DNA of 64,000 nucleotides. Source: Streptomyces sp. NBC_01478 (GTDB lineage Bacteria > Actinomycetota > Actinomycetes > Streptomycetales > Streptomycetaceae). Under the pieces are notes generated by a model. It ran no database searches. It worked only from the letters and a program-made list of their open reading frames with translations, and was not told the origin of the DNA. The stretch is from positions 5,871,501 to 5,935,500 of the forward strand of contig NZ_CP109444.1 in the NCBI RefSeq assembly GCF_036227225.1, written 5' to 3'. Both the position numbers and the translations under genes were made by a program. Shown here in pieces: positions 1 through 8,941 of the stretch; position 1 is the stretch's first letter, and each line of letters begins with the position of its first letter.

Positions 1-1
1 G

Positions 2-844
2 ATCCCGTATGTGTCGGTGCAGTCCGCCCTGGACGCGGTGCGCAACGGCGAGGCCGAGGCCGCGTTCGTGCCGATCGAGAACTCCGTCGAGGGCGGCATC
101 ACCACCACCCTGGACGAGCTGGTCGCGGGCGCGCCGCTGATGATCTACCGCGAGGTGCTGCTGTCGATCACCTTCGCGCTGCTGGTCAGGCCGGGCACGA
201 AGATCTCCGACATCAAGACGGTCTCCGCGCATCCCGCCGCCCAGCCGCAGGTCCGCAACTGGATGAAGGCGAACCTCCCGGACGCCCTGTGGGAGTCGGC
301 GGCCTCGAACGCGGACGCCGCCCGGCTGGTCCAGGAGGGCCGCTACGACGCCGCGTTCGCCGGTGAGTTCGCCGCCGCCCGGTACGGTCTCGAGGCCCTG
401 GAGACCGAGATCCACGACGCGGAGAACGCGCAGACCCGGTTCGTGCTGGTGGGCAGGCCGGCCCGCCCGGCGGCCCCGACCGGCGCGGACAAGACCTCGG
501 TCGTGATCTGGCAGCGTGACGACCACCCCGGCGGTCTGCGCGACCTGCTCGGCGAGTTCGCCACCCGGGGCATCAACCTCATGCTGCTCCAGTCCCGCCC
601 GACCGGCGCCGGCATCGGCAACTACTGCTTCTGCATCGACGCCGAGGGGCACATCTCCGACCGCCGGGTGGCCGAGGCCCTCGCGGGGCTCAAGCGGATC
701 TGTCTGCAGGTGCGCTTCCTCGGTTCGTATCCGCGCGCGGACGTCGGCGTGGACGGGGTGCGGCCGCTCTTCCCGGCGACCTCGGACGAGGACTTCCTGG
801 CCGCGGCCGACTGGGTCGCGCACTGCCAGGACGGCCGTTTCTGA
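2..844 (+). CDS. pheA: Prephenate dehydratase, N-terminus outside the window
   Basis: Converts prephenate to phenylpyruvate in phenylalanine synthesis in the cytoplasm. The frame is open from the first base, so the true start lies upstream; about 280 residues are visible and only the first few dozen are missing compared with a normal monofunctional enzyme. The first part is the dehydratase domain, with the conserved PIENSVEGG stretch near visible residues 21-29 and the catalytic TRF triad near residues 142-144. After that comes a C-terminal ACT domain (GGLRDLLGEFATRGINL, then QSRPTG and GNYCF), which in this family binds phenylalanine for feedback inhibition. It ends in TGA, and a 551-bp gene-free stretch rich in DnaA-box-like words follows. 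Identification is firm. Confidence 0.95.
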   Translation: MPYVSVQSALDAVRNGEAEAAFVPIENSVEGGITTTLDELVAGAPLMIYREVLLSITFALLVRPGTKISDIKTVSAHPAAQPQVRNWMKANLPDALWESAASNADAARLVQEGRYDAAFAGEFAAARYGLEALETEIHDAENAQTRFVLVGRPARPAAPTGADKTSVVIWQRDDHPGGLRDLLGEFATRGINLMLLQSRPTGAGIGNYCFCIDAEGHISDRRVAEALAGLKRICLQVRFLGSYPRADVGVDGVRPLFPATSDEDFLAAADWVAHCQDGRF

Positions 845-1395
845 CCGGCGGCACCCCGGTAGTACCTGCGTATCTTCGTTATCCACAGAAGTTATCCACA
901 GGTCCGCTTCTCGACCTGGGGACAAGTCGACAACGAAGCACGATCCAGTCGACAAATCTCCCTACAGGCCGTCCACGCGTCCACCGGCGCGTAGGTCACT
1001 CTTCGTCCACCTGTTTCCTACGGGCAATCCTATGGAGCGACGCATTTCCACCCGAAAGTGGATGGGAGGCACTTTTGGGGCAGGAATTACCCACCGCGCG
1101 AAACGTTCTGGAAATGATCGTTTTCGATGTCCACAGATCTTTCGCACACCCTGTGGATAACTCTTCCGGGATGTGGATTCCTGTGGACAACCGCGACCTC
1201 AAGTCCCGTTTCCCACAAGGGATTCGAGTCAACAGGCCGCCGCACGCCTGCCCCGTTCCAGGGAGCGGGACGCTTTTTCGTTGACCCGCGCCGACGCCCG
1301 GGAACACTCCGCGCAATTACCCCATAACTACATGTAAGCCGCAGTTCGGAATACCGAGTCGTGAGCCGGAACCTGTCACCGGTAGCCTGGTCCGC
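845..1395. promoter_or_regulatory. Gene-free region with a cluster of DnaA-box-like 9-mers
   Basis: No credible gene lies between pheA and serS. The stretch holds two perfect TTATCCACA words (879-887 and 892-900), ATGTCCACA (1127-1135), TTATCCACA on the minus strand (1152-1160) and TTGTCCACA on the minus strand (1182-1190), plus a weaker TTGTCCCCA on the minus strand (917-925). TTGTCCACA is the preferred Streptomyces DnaA box. There is no dnaA or dnaN nearby, so this is not oriC; titration or regulation of replication is an inference. The serS promoter must also lie here. Confidence 0.6.
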
Positions 1396-2673
1396 GTGAT
1401 TGACCTTCGCCTGCTCCGTGAGGACCCCGACCGTGTGCGCGCGTCCCAGCGCGCCCGTGGAGAGGACGTCGCGCTCGTCGACGCTCTCCTGTCCGCCGAC
1501 GAGCGGCGCAGGTCGTCCGGCGTCCGCTTCGACGAGCTGCGCTCCGAGCAGAAGGCGCTCGGCAAGCTCATCCCCAAGGCCTCCGGCGACGAGAAGGCCG
1601 AGCTGCTCAAGAAGACGGGCCAGCTCGCCGCCGACGTCAAGGCGGCCGACGCCGAGCAGCACGAGGCGGACGAGGAGACCAAGCGCCTCGCGCTCCAGCT
1701 CGGCAACCTCGTGCACCCCGACGTCCCCGTGGGCGGCGAGGAGGACTTCGTCGTCCTGGAGACGCACGGCACGATCCGCGACTTCGGCGCCGAGGGCTTC
1801 GAGCCCAAGGACCACCTGGAGCTCGGCGAGGCGCTCGGCGCGATCGACGTCGAGCGCGGCGCCAAGGTCTCCGGCTCGCGCTTCTACTACCTCACCGGCG
1901 TCGGCGCCCTCCTCGAGCTGGCGCTCGTCAACGCGGCGATCGCGCAGGCCACGGAGGCCGGCTTCATCCCGATGCTGACCCCGGCGCTGGTCCGCCCGCG
2001 CGCCATGGAGGGCACCGGCTTCCTCGGCCAGGCCGCGGAGAACGTGTACCACCTGGAGAAGGACGACTTCTACCTGGTCGGCACCTCCGAGGTCCCCCTC
2101 GCCGCGTACCACATGGACGAGATCCTCGACGCGGAGAAGCTCCCGCTGCGCTACGCGGGCTTCTCCCCGTGCTTCCGCCGCGAGGCCGGGACGTACGGCA
2201 AGGACACGCGTGGCATCTTCCGCGTGCACCAGTTCGACAAGGTCGAGATGTTCTCGTACGTCCTCCCCGAGGACGCGGAGAACGAGCACCAGCGGCTCCT
2301 GGACTGGGAGAAGCAGTGGCTCACCGCCCTCGAACTGCCCTTCCAGGTCATCGACGTTGCCTCGGGCGACCTGGGCTCGTCGGCGTCCCGCAAGTTCGAC
2401 TGCGAGGCGTGGATCCCGACCCAGGGCAAGTACCGCGAGCTGACCTCGGCGTCCAACTGCGACAGCTTCCAGGCCCGCCGCCTCTCCGTGCGCCTGCGCG
2501 ACGGCAAGAAGGTGCAGCCGCTGGCCACGCTCAACGGCACGCTGTGCGCCGTACCGCGCACGATCGTGGCGATCCTGGAGAACCACCAACTGCCCGACGG
2601 TTCGGTGCGTGTGCCCGAGGTGCTGCGTCCGTACCTGGGCGGCCGTGAGGTCCTGACGCCGGTCGCCAAGTGA
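1396..2673 (+). CDS. serS: Seryl-tRNA synthetase
   Basis: Charges tRNA-Ser (and tRNA-Sec where present) with serine; class II synthetase. The 425-residue length is normal. The N-terminal 100 residues form the predicted antiparallel coiled coil (rich in R, E, A, K), with a typical start [10 protein letters not shown]. Motif 2 is seen near residues 255-280 ([18 protein letters not shown], then IFRVHQF) and motif 3 near residues 386-396 ([11 protein letters not shown]). The GTG start has no Shine-Dalgarno sequence; a TAGCCT about 8 bases upstream would suit a leaderless transcript, but this is weak. The stop codon overlaps the GTG start of the next gene by four bases, so the two are probably translationally coupled. 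A serine-tRNA-like gene lies one gene downstream on the other strand. Confidence 0.97.
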   Translation: MIDLRLLREDPDRVRASQRARGEDVALVDALLSADERRRSSGVRFDELRSEQKALGKLIPKASGDEKAELLKKTGQLAADVKAADAEQHEADEETKRLALQLGNLVHPDVPVGGEEDFVVLETHGTIRDFGAEGFEPKDHLELGEALGAIDVERGAKVSGSRFYYLTGVGALLELALVNAAIAQATEAGFIPMLTPALVRPRAMEGTGFLGQAAENVYHLEKDDFYLVGTSEVPLAAYHMDEILDAEKLPLRYAGFSPCFRREAGTYGKDTRGIFRVHQFDKVEMFSYVLPEDAENEHQRLLDWEKQWLTALELPFQVIDVASGDLGSSASRKFDCEAWIPTQGKYRELTSASNCDSFQARRLSVRLRDGKKVQPLATLNGTLCAVPRTIVAILENHQLPDGSVRVPEVLRPYLGGREVLTPVAK

Positions 2674-3464
2674 CAGCCGGCTTCCCTTACCGGCTGATCG
2701 CGACCGACCTCGACGGAACGCTCCTGCGCTCCGACGAGTCGATCTCGTCGCGCACCCGGGACGCCCTCGCCGCGGCGGGCGCGGCACACATCGTGGTGAC
2801 GGGCCGCGCGGTCCCCTGGACCCGGCACATCCTGGACGACCTCGGCTACGAGGGCCTCGCGGTCTGCGGCCAGGGCGCCCAGGTCTACGACGCCGGGGAG
2901 CACCGCCTGCTGACCTCGGTCACCCTGGACCGGCAACTCGCCGGGGTGGCACTCGCCAAGATCGAGGCGGAGGTCGGCCCGCTGTACCTCGCGGCGAGCC
3001 GGGACGGCCTGGACGGCGAGGTGCTGGTCGGCGACGGGTACGCGGTCACGGGCACGCTGCCGTCGACGCCCCTCTCGGACGTGTCCGAGCTGTGGGCGGC
3101 GCCGCTGAACAAGATCTACGTCCAGCACCCGACCCTCACGGACGACGAACTCGCCGAGGCGGCAACGCTCGCCGCCGGCGGTTTCGTCTCGGTCGCGATG
3201 GCCGGCGCGGGCATCGTCGAACTCCTCCCGCTCGGCCTCACGAAGGCGACCGGTCTGTCGTTGGCGGCCCGCCGCCTGGGCCTGAAGGCGGCCGACACGA
3301 TTGCCTTCGGCGATATGCCGAACGACATCGCGATGTTCGGGTGGGCGTCCCATGGCGTGGCCATGGCCAACGCGCATGAGGAGCTCAAGGCGGTGGCGAA
3401 CGAGGTGACGTCTTCGAATGAGGAGGACGGGATCGCGGTGGTGTTGGAGCGACTGCTGAGCTGA
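2670..3464 (+). CDS. HAD-superfamily phosphatase, Cof/IIB type
   Basis: A 264-residue cytoplasmic hydrolase of the haloacid dehalogenase superfamily, probably acting on sugar phosphates, nucleotides or similar small phosphoesters; the substrate cannot be read from sequence. Motif I is ATDLDGTLL with the nucleophile and acid Asp at about residues 13 and 15. Motif IV is [11 protein letters not shown] near residues 213-223. The 170 residues between form a large cap of the IIB type. The GTG start overlaps the serS stop (GTGA), which fixes the start and suggests co-expression with serS. A second, related copy lies at 14851-15720 and shares [12 protein letters not shown] and GDMPND. Family is certain, function unknown. 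Confidence 0.9.
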   Translation: MTAGFPYRLIATDLDGTLLRSDESISSRTRDALAAAGAAHIVVTGRAVPWTRHILDDLGYEGLAVCGQGAQVYDAGEHRLLTSVTLDRQLAGVALAKIEAEVGPLYLAASRDGLDGEVLVGDGYAVTGTLPSTPLSDVSELWAAPLNKIYVQHPTLTDDELAEAATLAAGGFVSVAMAGAGIVELLPLGLTKATGLSLAARRLGLKAADTIAFGDMPNDIAMFGWASHGVAMANAHEELKAVANEVTSSNEEDGIAVVLERLLS

Positions 3465-3473
3465 GGTCGTCGT

Positions 3474-3558
3474 ATGGCTGCGGGCCGGTGGGGGCTGGTC
3501 GCGCCCGCGCGGCGGAGCCGCAAGTCGATACGGCCCCGCGCCCCTTGGGTGGGCGCAC
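3474..3558. repeat. Dispersed Streptomyces intergenic repeat-like sequence
   Basis: This short GC-rich stretch downstream of the HAD gene contains GTGGGGGCTGGTCGCGC, GCGGCGGAGCCGC and CCCCGCGCCCCTTG. From memory these words belong to a sequence found between genes many times in Streptomyces genomes, often at 3' ends. It may act as a terminator or processing hairpin. No coding signal is seen. A self-search of the full genome would settle its copy number. Confidence 0.5.
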
Positions 3559-3603
3559 CGGTCCTTGGCTTCGCATGATGCGCAGTTGCAGTGACAACGT
3601 CTT

Positions 3604-3710
<107 letters not shown>

Positions 3711-3836
3711 GGGAGGGCGGCCCACGCGATAATGAGTCGCGTGCTCGAAGCGGCCGCCCCGGGCAGCTCCCCGTGGTGGGCGGCTCGACGGAGGGGTAAC
3801 TACTCCGGAGACCGCCGCGGGCTGCCCTGAAGGGAG

Positions 3837-3953
3837 TTGGACGTACTGTCTGGCATCGACATCGTCCAGCTCCTCTCCCAGTCGGTGGCGCCGGCTGATC
3901 CGGCGTCGACACAACAACTGTGCCTGTACGCCGAGTTGGGCGCCACCGAATAA
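3837..3953 (+). CDS. Possible small ORF of unknown function
   Basis: A 38-codon frame with a TTG start and TAA stop (reading LDVLSGIDIVQLLSQSV at the N-terminus) shows a fairly high share of G or C in third positions, as real Streptomyces genes do. A purine-rich GAAGGGAG lies directly before the TTG, which is too close for a normal ribosome site. The same frame is open upstream from an ATG at 3732 except for one TGA at 3828-3830. I do not recognise the peptide. It could be a small gene, the end of a broken one, or chance. Confidence 0.2.
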   Translation: MDVLSGIDIVQLLSQSVAPADPASTQQLCLYAELGATE

Positions 3954-3972
3954 AAGGGCGGCCGTGTGACAG

Positions 3973-4212
3973 TCAGCGTCGGCGCCACCTGCGCCTGCGC
4001 GCCTTGCTGAAGAACCATCCCGCGGGCGGCTCGTCCGAGCGCCAGGGCTGTGGCTCGGGCGACTCGTTGCGCCAGCGGGCCGCGAGCATCCGGGCCCGGG
4101 CGGACGGCTCGGCCGTCTCGGCGGACCGTATGAAGTCGTCGTCCAGGACCAGCTTGTCCCAGCCGTCCCCGGACTCCGCCTGACCGCCGCCGTACGTAGC
4201 CTCTCCGGCCAT
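3973..4212 (-). CDS. Small conserved-type hypothetical protein
   Basis: A 79-residue protein with no signal peptide or membrane segment. The N-terminal half is acidic (GDGWDKLVLDDDFIRSAET), the C-terminal end is strongly basic (FFSKARRRRWRRR). The ATG is preceded by TAGGAGG with 8 bases spacing, a very good ribosome site, and third positions are GC-rich, so I consider it real. It lies downstream of the ABC exporter operon on the same strand with a 116-bp gap and might be the last gene of that unit or stand alone. The composition suggests nucleic-acid or membrane-surface binding by the basic tail, but that is only a guess. Function unknown. Confidence 0.75.
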   Translation of the reverse strand: MAGEATYGGGQAESGDGWDKLVLDDDFIRSAETAEPSARARMLAARWRNESPEPQPWRSDEPPAGWFFSKARRRRWRRR

Positions 4213-4328
4213 CCCCGTTCCTCCTAGCCACGCGTCCTGTTTGCCCAGTGTGCCCGGACAGAGATGAAGCCCCCGTCAAGATCAGGACCTGTCATCTCCG
4301 CAGCAGGCCTGTCGTCCATCAGGCCCTG

Positions 4329-5048
4329 TCACTCCTCGCCGGCGAGCTTCAGCGAGCGCAGCTTCTGGCCGGCGTACCAGGTGGCTCCCGCGGTGACCAG
4401 GACGAGGAACACCGTCGCCGTGGTCAGTCCGACGTCCGAGGTCACCAGGTCGCCGCCGGACACCTTGTGGGCGACGGCCAGGGACCACTGCTGGACGCTC
4501 AGCGTGCGGGCGCCGGCGACCAGGGAGCCGAACAGGGCCTCCCAGACGAGGGCGTAGACGAGCCCGAAGACCACCGCGTGCCGGGAGACCGTGCCGAGCA
4601 GCAGGAAGAGGGCCGCGTAGGCGATGGAGGCGACCAGGGCGGCCACCGTGAAGGCCACGGCGATCTGCTGGCCGTTGCCGTTGAGGATGAACCCGGCGAT
4701 CAGCATGGGCACGGCCGAGAACACCATGGTCACCGCGACCGCCACGATCAGCTTGGTGAAGATGATCGTCGGCCGCTTCAGCGGCTTGGACAGCAGGTAC
4801 ACCACCGAGCCGTCGTCGATCTCCGGTCCGATCGCGCCCGTGCCCGCGATGACGCCGATGATCGGCACCATCGTGGCGAGGCCGAGCCCGCCCAGGACGT
4901 CGACCGCGGTCTGGTCGTCGGCGCCGGTGAGGCCCCGCACGACCACGGAGATCGCGATCAGCAGGAAGGGCAGGGCGCCCAGGATGAGGGCCCGGCGCCG
5001 GCCGAGCAGGGCCCGGTAGGTGAGTCGGGCGACTGTGGGGTCGTACAT
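4329..5048 (-). CDS. ABC-2 type exporter permease, distal copy
   Basis: A 239-residue integral membrane protein, the last of four genes in an exporter operon read leftward. Hydrophobic segments are visible near residues 21-40, 55-72, 100-120, 130-155, 165-185 and 210-228, the usual six-helix pattern of ABC-2 permeases. The start MYDPTVARLTYRALLGRRRA, with an amphipathic N-terminal helix ahead of the first membrane helix, is typical. The ATG is 11 bp from the stop of the upstream ATPase, with which it presumably forms the second of two transport complexes. Substrate is unknown. Confidence 0.88.
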   Translation of the reverse strand: MYDPTVARLTYRALLGRRRALILGALPFLLIAISVVVRGLTGADDQTAVDVLGGLGLATMVPIIGVIAGTGAIGPEIDDGSVVYLLSKPLKRPTIIFTKLIVAVAVTMVFSAVPMLIAGFILNGNGQQIAVAFTVAALVASIAYAALFLLLGTVSRHAVVFGLVYALVWEALFGSLVAGARTLSVQQWSLAVAHKVSGGDLVTSDVGLTTATVFLVLVTAGATWYAGQKLRSLKLAGEE

Positions 5049-5059
5049 CTCTTGGCCTC

Positions 5060-5971
5060 CTACGCCGCGACGAGATACGAGAAGACGGACTCGAGGGACT
5101 CGTCCGACGGCGAGACCGTGAGCAGCCGGATGCCGTGGTCCCTGGCCACCCGGGGCAGCAGGGCCGTGAACCGGCCGAAGTCGACGGCCTGGATGCGCAG
5201 CGCGCCCTCGGCCAGGTCGACCTCGATGCCGGACGTCGACGGGTCGGCGATCAGCGCGGCCGCGAGAGCGCGGTCGTCGCTGGAGCGGACCAGGTAGCGG
5301 TGCGGGCGGTCGGTCATCAGGCGGCGGATCTTGCGGAAGTCGCCGCTGGCCGCGTGCCGTCCGGCCACAACCACCTCGATGTGCCAGGCGAGTTGCTCGA
5401 CCTCTTCGAGGATGTGGGACGAGAACAGCACCGTGCGGCCCTCGTCGCCCATCCGCCGCAGCAGGTCCATGAGCTGCATGCGCTGGCGCGGGTCCATGCC
5501 GTTGAAGGGCTCGTCGAGGAGCAGGAGCGAGGGGTCGTGGACCAGGGCGGACGCCATCTTCACGCGCTGGCGCATGCCCTTGGAGTACGTGGAGATCTTG
5601 CGGTCCTGCGCGTACTCCATCTCGACCGTGGCGAGCGCCTTCTGGGCCGCCTTGGCTCCCAGGCCGTGCAACTCGGCGTTGGCGACGACGAATTCGCGTC
5701 CCGTGAGGAAGTCGTACATCGCCTCGCGCTCGGGGACGATGCCGATGTGCTTGTAGATCTGCTCGTTGCGCCACACCTGCTGGCCGTCGAGGGTGACGCT
5801 GCCGGTGGAGGGGGCGAGGAAGCCGCCCATCATGTTGATGAGGGTGGACTTTCCGGCGCCGTTGGGGCCGAGGAGTCCGGTGACTCCGGGGCCGACGTTC
5901 ATGGTGATGTCGTTGACGGCGACCACGTTGCCGAACCAGCGGGAGACGTGGTCGATGGAGAGCGTGGTCAC
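5060..5971 (-). CDS. ABC transporter ATP-binding protein, distal copy
   Basis: A 303-residue ATPase of the CcmA/DrrA type. Walker A is GPNGAGKST near residue 37, the signature region is TYSKGMRQRVKMASAL and Walker B is LLLLDEPFNGMDP. The last 90 residues are a C-terminal regulatory extension common in ABC-2 exporters. The GTG start overlaps the stop of the upstream permease gene (GTGA), which fixes the start, and the downstream permease begins 11 bp after the stop. It probably energises the 4329-5048 permease, or a heteromer of both permeases. It is a diverged paralogue of the 6866-7858 ATPase. Confidence 0.93.
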   Translation of the reverse strand: MTTLSIDHVSRWFGNVVAVNDITMNVGPGVTGLLGPNGAGKSTLINMMGGFLAPSTGSVTLDGQQVWRNEQIYKHIGIVPEREAMYDFLTGREFVVANAELHGLGAKAAQKALATVEMEYAQDRKISTYSKGMRQRVKMASALVHDPSLLLLDEPFNGMDPRQRMQLMDLLRRMGDEGRTVLFSSHILEEVEQLAWHIEVVVAGRHAASGDFRKIRRLMTDRPHRYLVRSSDDRALAAALIADPSTSGIEVDLAEGALRIQAVDFGRFTALLPRVARDHGIRLLTVSPSDESLESVFSYLVAA

Positions 5972-6876
5972 AGGCCCACCTTCCGGTAGCGGCGGATCAG
6001 GAGGCCGTAGGTCGCGGCGATGAGGCCCAGGACGGCGAGGACGTAGACGACGCCTTCCGCGTGGGTGGGTCCGACGCCTCCGGGGAACGCCGACGTCGCT
6101 CCCAGGAAGGCCGACTGGAGTCCGTCGATGAGGGTGACGGGCGAGAAGAGGCCTATCCAGGCGATGGCGTTCGTGGCGTTCTGCGCGTCGGCGATCGCCT
6201 GGAGGGTGGAGACGGCGCCGTAGGAGATGGTCAGTACGGCGATGACGGCCGCGATGCCGAAGCCCCGGCGCGGGGTGACCGCGGCGATGACCAGGCCGAT
6301 GCCGGCGAAGAGCAGGGAGAGGAGGGTCACGGAGACGAGGCCCTGGGCGAAGCCCTTGGTCTGGTCGGCGAAGTCGAGCTTCGCGAGCAACGCTCCTACG
6401 TAGAGCACGATCAGAGGGGCCGCGGTCAGGATGAACATGGCCGAGGCGAGGGCCGCGAACTTGGCCCTTACGTAGTCGGCGGTCTCGATCGGCCGCGAGA
6501 AGTACAGCGGCACGGTCTTGAAGCGCAGGTCGCGCGAGACGGACTGCGGTGCCTGGGAGGCGACGTAGAGGCTGATGACGGCCTGCATGATGATCGCGTA
6601 GCGCGTGTAGTCGACGGGCAGGTCCTTGGCCTTCGTGGCGACCGCGACGGCCACCATGATGGCCGCGGGCACGCACATGACCACGAACAGCAGCATCGGC
6701 AGCACCTTGGACTTCACCGAGCGGCCGAGGCCGTAGGAGCCGCGCAGGGACTGCGAGTAGAGGGAGCGGCGGGCGTAGGCGCGGCCCAGGCGGGGGCCGT
6801 CGTAGTGGCGGTAGCCGATGTTGTGGATACGGGTCTGGTCGCCCGGCTGGGGGACCAGGGGCTGGTCAATTGCCAT
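5968..6876 (-). CDS. ABC-2 type exporter permease, proximal copy
   Basis: A 302-residue membrane protein with a roughly 70-residue cytoplasmic N-terminus (RIHNIGYRHYDGPRLGR) followed by about six hydrophobic segments. The YRHYDGPRLGR stretch recurs in actinobacterial permeases of this type. Its ATG overlaps the end of the upstream ATPase by 11 bp, and its stop overlaps the next ATPase start by 4 bp. The tight packing argues for one transcript with four coupled genes encoding two ATPase-permease pairs. The exported substrate is not evident; no lantibiotic or drug genes are adjacent. Confidence 0.88.
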   Translation of the reverse strand: MAIDQPLVPQPGDQTRIHNIGYRHYDGPRLGRAYARRSLYSQSLRGSYGLGRSVKSKVLPMLLFVVMCVPAAIMVAVAVATKAKDLPVDYTRYAIIMQAVISLYVASQAPQSVSRDLRFKTVPLYFSRPIETADYVRAKFAALASAMFILTAAPLIVLYVGALLAKLDFADQTKGFAQGLVSVTLLSLLFAGIGLVIAAVTPRRGFGIAAVIAVLTISYGAVSTLQAIADAQNATNAIAWIGLFSPVTLIDGLQSAFLGATSAFPGGVGPTHAEGVVYVLAVLGLIAATYGLLIRRYRKVGL

Positions 6877-7858
6877 GGCCTACGGCCTCCTTCCGCTCTG
6901 CGTCGTGGCCGGCGCCCGTGTCGGTGCCGGTGTCGGTGAAGACCTCGGAGATGTGGTGCCGGCGCTGCTCCATGCGCACCAGGCCGAGGCCGAGGTCCGC
7001 GATCACGTCCCGGACCACGTCGTACGTCTCCTCGCCCGAGGCCGTCAGGAGCAGGACGTGGCCCGCGCCGGGCAGGCCGCTGCTGTCGTGGGTGTCCACC
7101 CCGCGCGCGTGGAGCGCGTCGCGCACCGCGCGGGTGCCGTCCGGGTGCTCGTCGGTGTCGGTGACCTCGATGGCGAGGGTCGTCGTGGTCTGGGTGAAGT
7201 CCGTGGTGGAGCTGGACCGCAGGAGCTTGCCGCCGTCGACCACGATCACGTGGTCGCAGGTGCGCTCCAGCTCGCCCAGCAGGTGCGAGGTCACCAGGAC
7301 CGAGATGCCGAAGTCGGTGTAGATGCGGCGGATGAGGCCGAGCATCTCGTCGCGGCCGACCGGGTCGAGGCCGTTGGTCGGCTCGTCCAGGAAGACCAGT
7401 TGCGGGTCGTGGACAAGGGCCTGCGCGAGCTTGACGCGCTGCTTCATGCCCGTCGAGTAGCCGCCGATGGGGCGGTAGCGCTCCTCGTACAGACCGACAT
7501 GGCGCAGGGTGTCGGCGGTGCGCTCGCGCGCCGCGGTCGGTGGCAGGCCGGACATGCGCGCCATGTGGACGACGAACTCGGTGGCCGAGACGTCGGGCGG
7601 CAGACAGTCGTGCTCCGGCATGTACCCGACGCGCTCACGGATGTCGGCACCCTTGGTGGCGACATCGAGGCCGAGCACTTCGGCTCGGCCCTCGGAGGCG
7701 GGGGACAGACCCAGCAGGATCTTGATCAAGGTCGACTTGCCGGCTCCGTTGGCACCGACGAGCCCCGTCACACCGGGGCCGACGTCCACGGAGAGCCGGT
7801 CAAGCGCGGTCACCCTTGGGAACCGCTTGCTCAGGCTTTCGGTCGCGATCACAGTCAC
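6866..7858 (-). CDS. ABC transporter ATP-binding protein, proximal copy
   Basis: First gene of the four-gene exporter operon, 330 residues. Walker A is GANGAGKST near residue 36, the signature is GYSTGMKQRVKLAQALV and Walker B is LVFLDEPTNGLDP. A C-terminal extension of about 100 residues follows the nucleotide-binding domain. I chose the GTG at 7858 (VTVIATESLSKRF), which begins just before the first beta strand; an upstream in-frame start at 7897 would add 13 residues of unlikely sequence. No strong ribosome site precedes it. The promoter should lie in 7859-8098, shared with the divergent gene at 8099. Confidence 0.92.
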   Translation of the reverse strand: MTVIATESLSKRFPRVTALDRLSVDVGPGVTGLVGANGAGKSTLIKILLGLSPASEGRAEVLGLDVATKGADIRERVGYMPEHDCLPPDVSATEFVVHMARMSGLPPTAARERTADTLRHVGLYEERYRPIGGYSTGMKQRVKLAQALVHDPQLVFLDEPTNGLDPVGRDEMLGLIRRIYTDFGISVLVTSHLLGELERTCDHVIVVDGGKLLRSSSTTDFTQTTTTLAIEVTDTDEHPDGTRAVRDALHARGVDTHDSSGLPGAGHVLLLTASGEETYDVVRDVIADLGLGLVRMEQRRHHISEVFTDTGTDTGAGHDAERKEAVGHGN

Positions 7859-7984
7859 GTCTACGAAGGTAGTGACGCGGACCACTGCGGTCGTCACCCC
7901 GCAGAGCTGTACTCGCGTCAGACTCCAGACGTACGGGCCCGTAGGGGATGCCCTGCTTGAGAGCTACGCGGGGACGCCTGGGCG

Positions 7985-8085
7985 TTTGTCCACAGGTGGA
8001 GATCAGGCCTATTGACGGAGCCTCTAACAACTGTCACATTCACCAGTGTCAAGTTACGAGCACGTACCGCAGTCGATGTGGACAG
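7985..8085. promoter_or_regulatory. DnaA-box-like pair in a divergent promoter region
   Basis: A perfect TTGTCCACA is at 7985-7993 on the plus strand and a one-mismatch copy (CTGTCCACA, minus strand) at 8077-8085. They lie between the divergent ABC operon and the 8099 operon. DnaA binding is inferred from the words only. Confidence 0.4.
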
Positions 8086-8098
8086 GTGGGGCGGTGGC

Positions 8099-8941
8099 AT
8101 GACTACGGCGGTGACACGCGAACTCTCCGCGGAACTGCGGGGGTTCAGGGAGGTCCAGCGGCTGGCGTACGAGTGCGCCGAAGCCGTCGCGGCCCGACTG
8201 GAGCCCGGGGTGACCGAGCGCGACGCGGCGCGGATGCAGCGGTCGTGGCTGCGCGCACGGGGAGTGCGGGACTGGTTCCATCTGCCCTTCGCCTGGTTCG
8301 GCGACCGCACGGCGTTCACCAACTTCCGGGTGCCGCTGCAGTTCTTCCCCACGGGCCGGCGTCTTGAGCCCGGCATGCCGTTCATCCTGGACATGGCCCC
8401 CGTGTACAAGGGCTTCACGGCCGACATCGGCTATTCGGGCTCCCTGGGCGGCAACCCGGTGCAGGACCGGCTGATGGCCGACCTGGAGGCGCACCGCGCA
8501 CTGCTCCTGCGCGAGGTGCGCGAGCGGCGCCCGTTGCGCGAGATCTACGAGGACGTGGACCGCCTCATGGTCCGCCAGGGGTATGCCAACCGGCACCGCG
8601 CGTATCCCTTCGGCGTGATCGCGCACAAGGTCGACCGGGTGGCCGAACGCCCTTGGTCCCCGCGCCTGTTCGGGTTCGGCACGCAGTCCCTGAAGGGCCT
8701 CGCGAGCGACGCGCTGCACGGCCACCGCGACGGCTGGTCCCCGCTGTGGTCGCCGTACCGCTTCTCCGACCATCCCCCGCACCCGGGCCTGTGGGCGGTC
8801 GAACCGCATCTCGGATTCCGGGGCACGGGCGCCAAGTTCGAGGAGATCCTGGTCGTCACCGACTCCAAGGACCCCGAACAGAGCGCCTTCTGGCTCGACG
8901 ACGATCTGCCGCACGTGCGGCGCTGGGCGGAGGACAAGTGA
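8099..8941 (+). CDS. M24-family (aminopeptidase P/creatinase fold) enzyme
   Basis: A 280-residue cytoplasmic protein with the pita-bread fold of M24 metallopeptidases and creatinases. The segment PFILDMAPVYKGFTADIGYSG (residues about 98-118, written in part) carries the two Asp residues that would bind the metal pair. The C-terminal part (WAVEPHLG, then GAKFEEILVVT) supplies the matching Glu-containing strands. The ATG at 8099 starts MTTAVTRELSAELRGF; the ribosome site is poor. It is the first gene of an operon whose next three genes each overlap the previous stop by four bases. An actual peptidase role is not certain: some M24 members act on non-peptide C-N bonds. Confidence 0.8.
   Translation: MTTAVTRELSAELRGFREVQRLAYECAEAVAARLEPGVTERDAARMQRSWLRARGVRDWFHLPFAWFGDRTAFTNFRVPLQFFPTGRRLEPGMPFILDMAPVYKGFTADIGYSGSLGGNPVQDRLMADLEAHRALLLREVRERRPLREIYEDVDRLMVRQGYANRHRAYPFGVIAHKVDRVAERPWSPRLFGFGTQSLKGLASDALHGHRDGWSPLWSPYRFSDHPPHPGLWAVEPHLGFRGTGAKFEEILVVTDSKDPEQSAFWLDDDLPHVRRWAEDK

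Noticed and set aside
879..1190. DnaA-box-like cluster as oriC
   Set aside because: oriC of Streptomyces lies between dnaA and dnaN; neither gene is in the window and the number of boxes is too small.
1087..2787. 566-residue minus-strand reading frame over serS
   Set aside because: It is the reverse of the serS gene; Arg/Gly/Leu-rich composition and no domain signs. It comes from GC bias.
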